Shown: positions 15,820 through 17,577 of the stretch, piece by piece
How positions within the stretch are numbered: the stretch's first letter is position 1
How the letters are laid out: each line of letters starts with the position of its first letter
Source: RGIG9041 sp045541455
GTDB taxonomy: Bacteria > Bacillota > Clostridia > Oscillospirales > QAKW01
DNA: 17,577 bases
Reading direction: 5' to 3'
Assembly (NCBI GenBank): GCA_045541455.1
Contig: JAZQJA010000009.1
Span: 1-17,577 of the forward strand
Program-made: the position numbers and the translations under genes
Notes under the pieces: model-generated
What the model was told of the DNA's origin: nothing
Database searches by the model: none
What the model saw: only the letters and a program-made list of their open reading frames with translations

Positions 15820-16890
15820 TTACTCCTGAGAACTTTTGAGTTTTTCGGCCTGATCATTTGTGATAAGTGCGTCTATAATCTCGTCTAGAGCACCGTTTAA
15901 TATTTGTTCAAGTTTATATAAAGTAAGACCGATTCTGTGGTCAGTAACCCTGCCTTGCGGGTAATTGTATGTTCTTATGCGCTCACTTCTGTCGCCTGTG
16001 CCTACCTGAGATTTTCTTTCGCTTGCTATTTCTGCGTTTTTCTTTTCTCTATCCATTTCAACAAGTCTTGAACGCAAAATCTTAAGTGCGCGTTCTTTGT
16101 TTTTATGTTGTGAACGCTCGTCTTGACATTCAACAACAAGACCTGTGGGTAAGTGTGTAATTCGGATAGCACTTTCTGTTTTATTTACATGTTGACCGCC
16201 TGCACCTGACGAACGGAAAGTATCAATCTGTAAATCGGTTGGTATAATTTCAAAATCAACTTCTTCGGCTTCAGGTAATACTGCTACAGTAACGGTTGAT
16301 GTGTGAATTCTACCGCCGCTTTCAGTTTCGGGTACGCGCTGAACACGGTGAACACCACTTTCAAATTTATATCTTGAATAAGCACCTTCACCGCTTATAG
16401 AAAATGAAATCTCTTTTATACCGCCAAGTTCTGTGTCATAAAGGTTTAACACTTCGTATTTAAATCCCTTTGTCTCGGCATACATTGTATACATTCTGTA
16501 AAGCGACGCGGCAAACAGTGCGGCTTCTTCTCCGCCTGCACCGCCGCGTATCTCAATAATAACGTTTTTGTCGTCATTTTCATCTCTTGGTAATAGAAGT
16601 ATTTTAATTTCTTCTTCACATCTGGTAAGTCCTTCTTTAGACTCACGCATTTCCTCTTCTGCAAGTTCTTTCATCTCATCATCAAGTTGTGTAGACAAAA
16701 GCTCCATACTATCGTGGTAATTTTTTTCATATTCTATATATTCATTATATTTATCAATTATCGGAGTCAAGTGCTTATGTTCTCGCATAAGTTTTGTGTA
16801 TGCTGCTTGATCTGAAATAATATTGGGGTCGGCAAGTTTTTCACCAAGCTCGTTGTAATGATCATATATTTCTTTAATTTTATTTATCAT
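15820..16890 (-). CDS. prfA: Peptide chain release factor 1
   Basis: 356 residues, standard RF1 length. The GGQ motif (231-233, in SSGAGGQHVNKTES) that triggers peptide release is intact. The stop-codon recognition tripeptide is P187-E-T189 (PxT), which marks RF1 (UAA/UAG) rather than RF2 (SPF). RIRTYNYPQGRVTDHRIG near the C-terminus is the usual RF signature. The GGQ glutamine is normally methylated by PrmC, whose gene often lies beside prfA in Firmicutes but is not in this window. The ATG overlaps the DUF951 stop as ATGA; GGTGA lies upstream with suitable spacing. Confidence 0.98.
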   Translation of the reverse strand: MINKIKEIYDHYNELGEKLADPNIISDQAAYTKLMREHKHLTPIIDKYNEYIEYEKNYHDSMELLSTQLDDEMKELAEEEMRESKEGLTRCEEEIKILLLPRDENDDKNVIIEIRGGAGGEEAALFAASLYRMYTMYAETKGFKYEVLNLYDTELGGIKEISFSISGEGAYSRYKFESGVHRVQRVPETESGGRIHTSTVTVAVLPEAEEVDFEIIPTDLQIDTFRSSGAGGQHVNKTESAIRITHLPTGLVVECQDERSQHKNKERALKILRSRLVEMDREKKNAEIASERKSQVGTGDRSERIRTYNYPQGRVTDHRIGLTLYKLEQILNGALDEIIDALITNDQAEKLKSSQE

Positions 16891-17075
16891 AAATTTTCAC
16901 CGCTCTCAATTTTTTTAATGCTTTTTTCAATTTTATTACGAGGCGCCATAAACTCTCTTTTGCAAGTCATACACCGCACTTTAAAATCCATTCCTATGCG
17001 TAAAACTAAAAACTGTTTTCCGCCGCATGGGTGTTGCTTTTTCATTGTGAGAATATCATTTAGTTTAATATCCAT
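16887..17075 (-). CDS. DUF951 family small zinc-ribbon-like protein
   Basis: 62 residues. The family pattern is plain: MKKQHPCGGKQF near residue 11, then a strand LRIGMDFKVRC, C-x-x-C (MTCKREF) and PRNKIEKSIKKI. Three Cys and one His (H15, C17, C35, C38) could bind one metal, which is an inference from spacing. DUF951 proteins are short, widespread in Firmicutes and of unknown function, often encoded near translation or replication genes. A strong GGAGGAG site precedes the ATG at 17073-17075. As first gene of the operon it is translationally coupled to prfA by an ATGA overlap. Confidence 0.88.
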   Translation of the reverse strand: MDIKLNDILTMKKQHPCGGKQFLVLRIGMDFKVRCMTCKREFMAPRNKIEKSIKKIESGENL

Positions 17076-17101
17076 GTTGCTCCTCCGTACAATAATACAA
17101 C

Positions 17102-17130
17102 ATTATATCATATATTGAGTAAAAATTAAA
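17102..17130 (-). promoter_or_regulatory. Promoter of the DUF951-prfA operon
   Basis: On the minus strand TGATATAAT (17102-17110) gives a perfect TATAAT with an extended-10 TG; 17 bases upstream is TTTAAT (17125-17130), a moderate -35. The expected start is near 17095, about 20 bases before the ribosome binding site. It should drive all seven genes down to DUF1015, since no internal terminator is visible. Confidence 0.65.
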
Positions 17131-17172
17131 GTGAAAAAATAAAAAATACCGTCATTAATTCAAAGGATTCCC

Positions 17173-17187
17173 ATATAAATTTTATAT
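17173..17187. promoter_or_regulatory. AT-only palindrome before the S1-domain gene
   Basis: ATATAAA-T-TTTATAT is a perfect inverted repeat, 23 bases before the ATG at 17211 and just before the GGAGGG ribosome binding site. It contains TATAAA (17174-17179) and TATATA (17183-17188), either of which could be a -10 for the plus-strand gene, but no good -35 lies at the right distance. It may be a promoter, an operator or simply AT-rich spacer. Confidence 0.3.
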
Positions 17188-17210
17188 AGGACTTTTTTGG
17201 AGGGATAAAA

Positions 17211-17577
17211 ATGAAAAAACAGGAATTCAGACCTGAAGGTATTGTTAATCCTGAAGATAGTGTATATTTATGCGGTATTAAAGGCTTAACACGCGCTATG
17301 AATGAAGGCAGAATATTACAGTCAAAATGTATTATGTGTGATTCTGAACATAATCTGCATTTGCGGTTTGGAAATATAAAGGGTATCATTCCGCGAGAAG
17401 AGGCAGCACTTGGTATTCGAGAAAATATAGTGAAAGATGTTGCAATAATCACCCGTGTTAATAAACCGGTATGTTTTGTGGTTGAAAAAATCACCCAAAA
17501 TGAAGGTGAAACTGTTGCATTTTTGTCAAGACGTGCCGCTCAAAAGCAATGTGAAGATTATATCTTTTCTACATACT
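17211..17577 (+). CDS. S1-domain RNA-binding protein (ribosomal protein S1-like), N-terminal part
   Basis: An ATG at 17211 after GGAGGG opens a frame that stays open to the right edge, 122 residues so far. It reads MKKQEFRPEGIVNPEDSVYL and continues with LHLRFGNIKGIIPREEAALG and DVAIITRVNKPVCFVVEKI, which match the N-terminal region of the S1-like proteins of clostridia (GxIxGIIPREE; RVNKPVCF). The rest, including further S1 beta-barrels, lies outside. A C-x-x-C (residues 40-43, SKCIMCD) precedes the strand; whether it binds metal is unknown. The frame is not closed, so total length cannot be given. It diverges from the DUF951-prfA operon across 135 bases. Confidence 0.8.
   Translation, partial: MKKQEFRPEGIVNPEDSVYLCGIKGLTRAMNEGRILQSKCIMCDSEHNLHLRFGNIKGIIPREEAALGIRENIVKDVAIITRVNKPVCFVVEKITQNEGETVAFLSRRAAQKQCEDYIFSTY

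Noticed and set aside
17126..17494. Minus-strand open frame of 122 codons covering the right end.
   Set aside because: It is antisense to the S1-domain gene, which has a good ribosome binding site and a family match; the minus frame has no recognisable family and no ribosome binding site of note.

Overview
The window is a low-GC, AT-rich bacterial chromosome segment packed with ordinary housekeeping genes plus one very large secreted protein. Gene content and order (rimP-nusA-ylxR-ylxQ-infB), an S-layer-homology (SLH) cell-wall anchor, an S11 D-Ala-D-Ala carboxypeptidase and purine-rich ribosome binding sites point to a Gram-positive anaerobe of the class Clostridia. An Oscillospirales/Ruminococcaceae-type gut bacterium is the best guess, but that is an inference from protein style rather than a marker comparison. 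No tRNA, rRNA, CRISPR array, insertion sequence or phage gene is visible, and no gene-free stretch exceeds 300 bases.

Layout. (1) Positions 1-2429, minus strand: the nus operon rimP-nusA-ylxR-ylxQ-infB, tightly packed with overlaps, driven by a good promoter near 2509-2537 and carrying a perfect hairpin in its leader; infB runs off the left edge inside a 24-base tandem repeat. (2) 2622-7661, minus strand: a 1679-residue exported protein with two duplicated parallel beta-helix modules, about six small beta-sandwich modules and three C-terminal SLH domains, ending in a clear terminator. (3) 7662-7891: a divergent, very AT-rich control region containing a perfect inverted repeat and a repeated box. 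(4) 7892-10913, plus strand: the carboxypeptidase, then glucose-6-phosphate isomerase (own promoter), then a small orphan P-loop protein, ending in a bidirectional terminator at 10932-10967. (5) 11034-17075, minus strand: one long probable operon reading DUF951, prfA (release factor 1), Sua5-type threonylcarbamoyl-AMP synthase, coaE, a membrane-anchored lytic transglycosylase, an M18 aminopeptidase and a DUF1015 protein, with gaps of 1-17 bases or short overlaps between all seven. (6) 17211-17577, plus strand: the start of an S1-domain RNA-binding protein that continues past the right edge.

How the genes fit together. The two minus-strand operons are mainly translation and transcription machinery: ribosome maturation, NusA, IF-2, RF1 and the tRNA t6A pathway. 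Cell-envelope work is represented by the SLH protein, the carboxypeptidase and the lytic transglycosylase. The rest is central or cofactor metabolism (pgi, coaE) and two poorly understood conserved proteins (DUF1015, DUF951). I do not see a clearly new multi-gene system. The points most worth a second look are the architecture of the giant SLH protein with its recurring single-cysteine motif, its divergent control region, the small P-loop protein after pgi, and the unusual gene order behind prfA.
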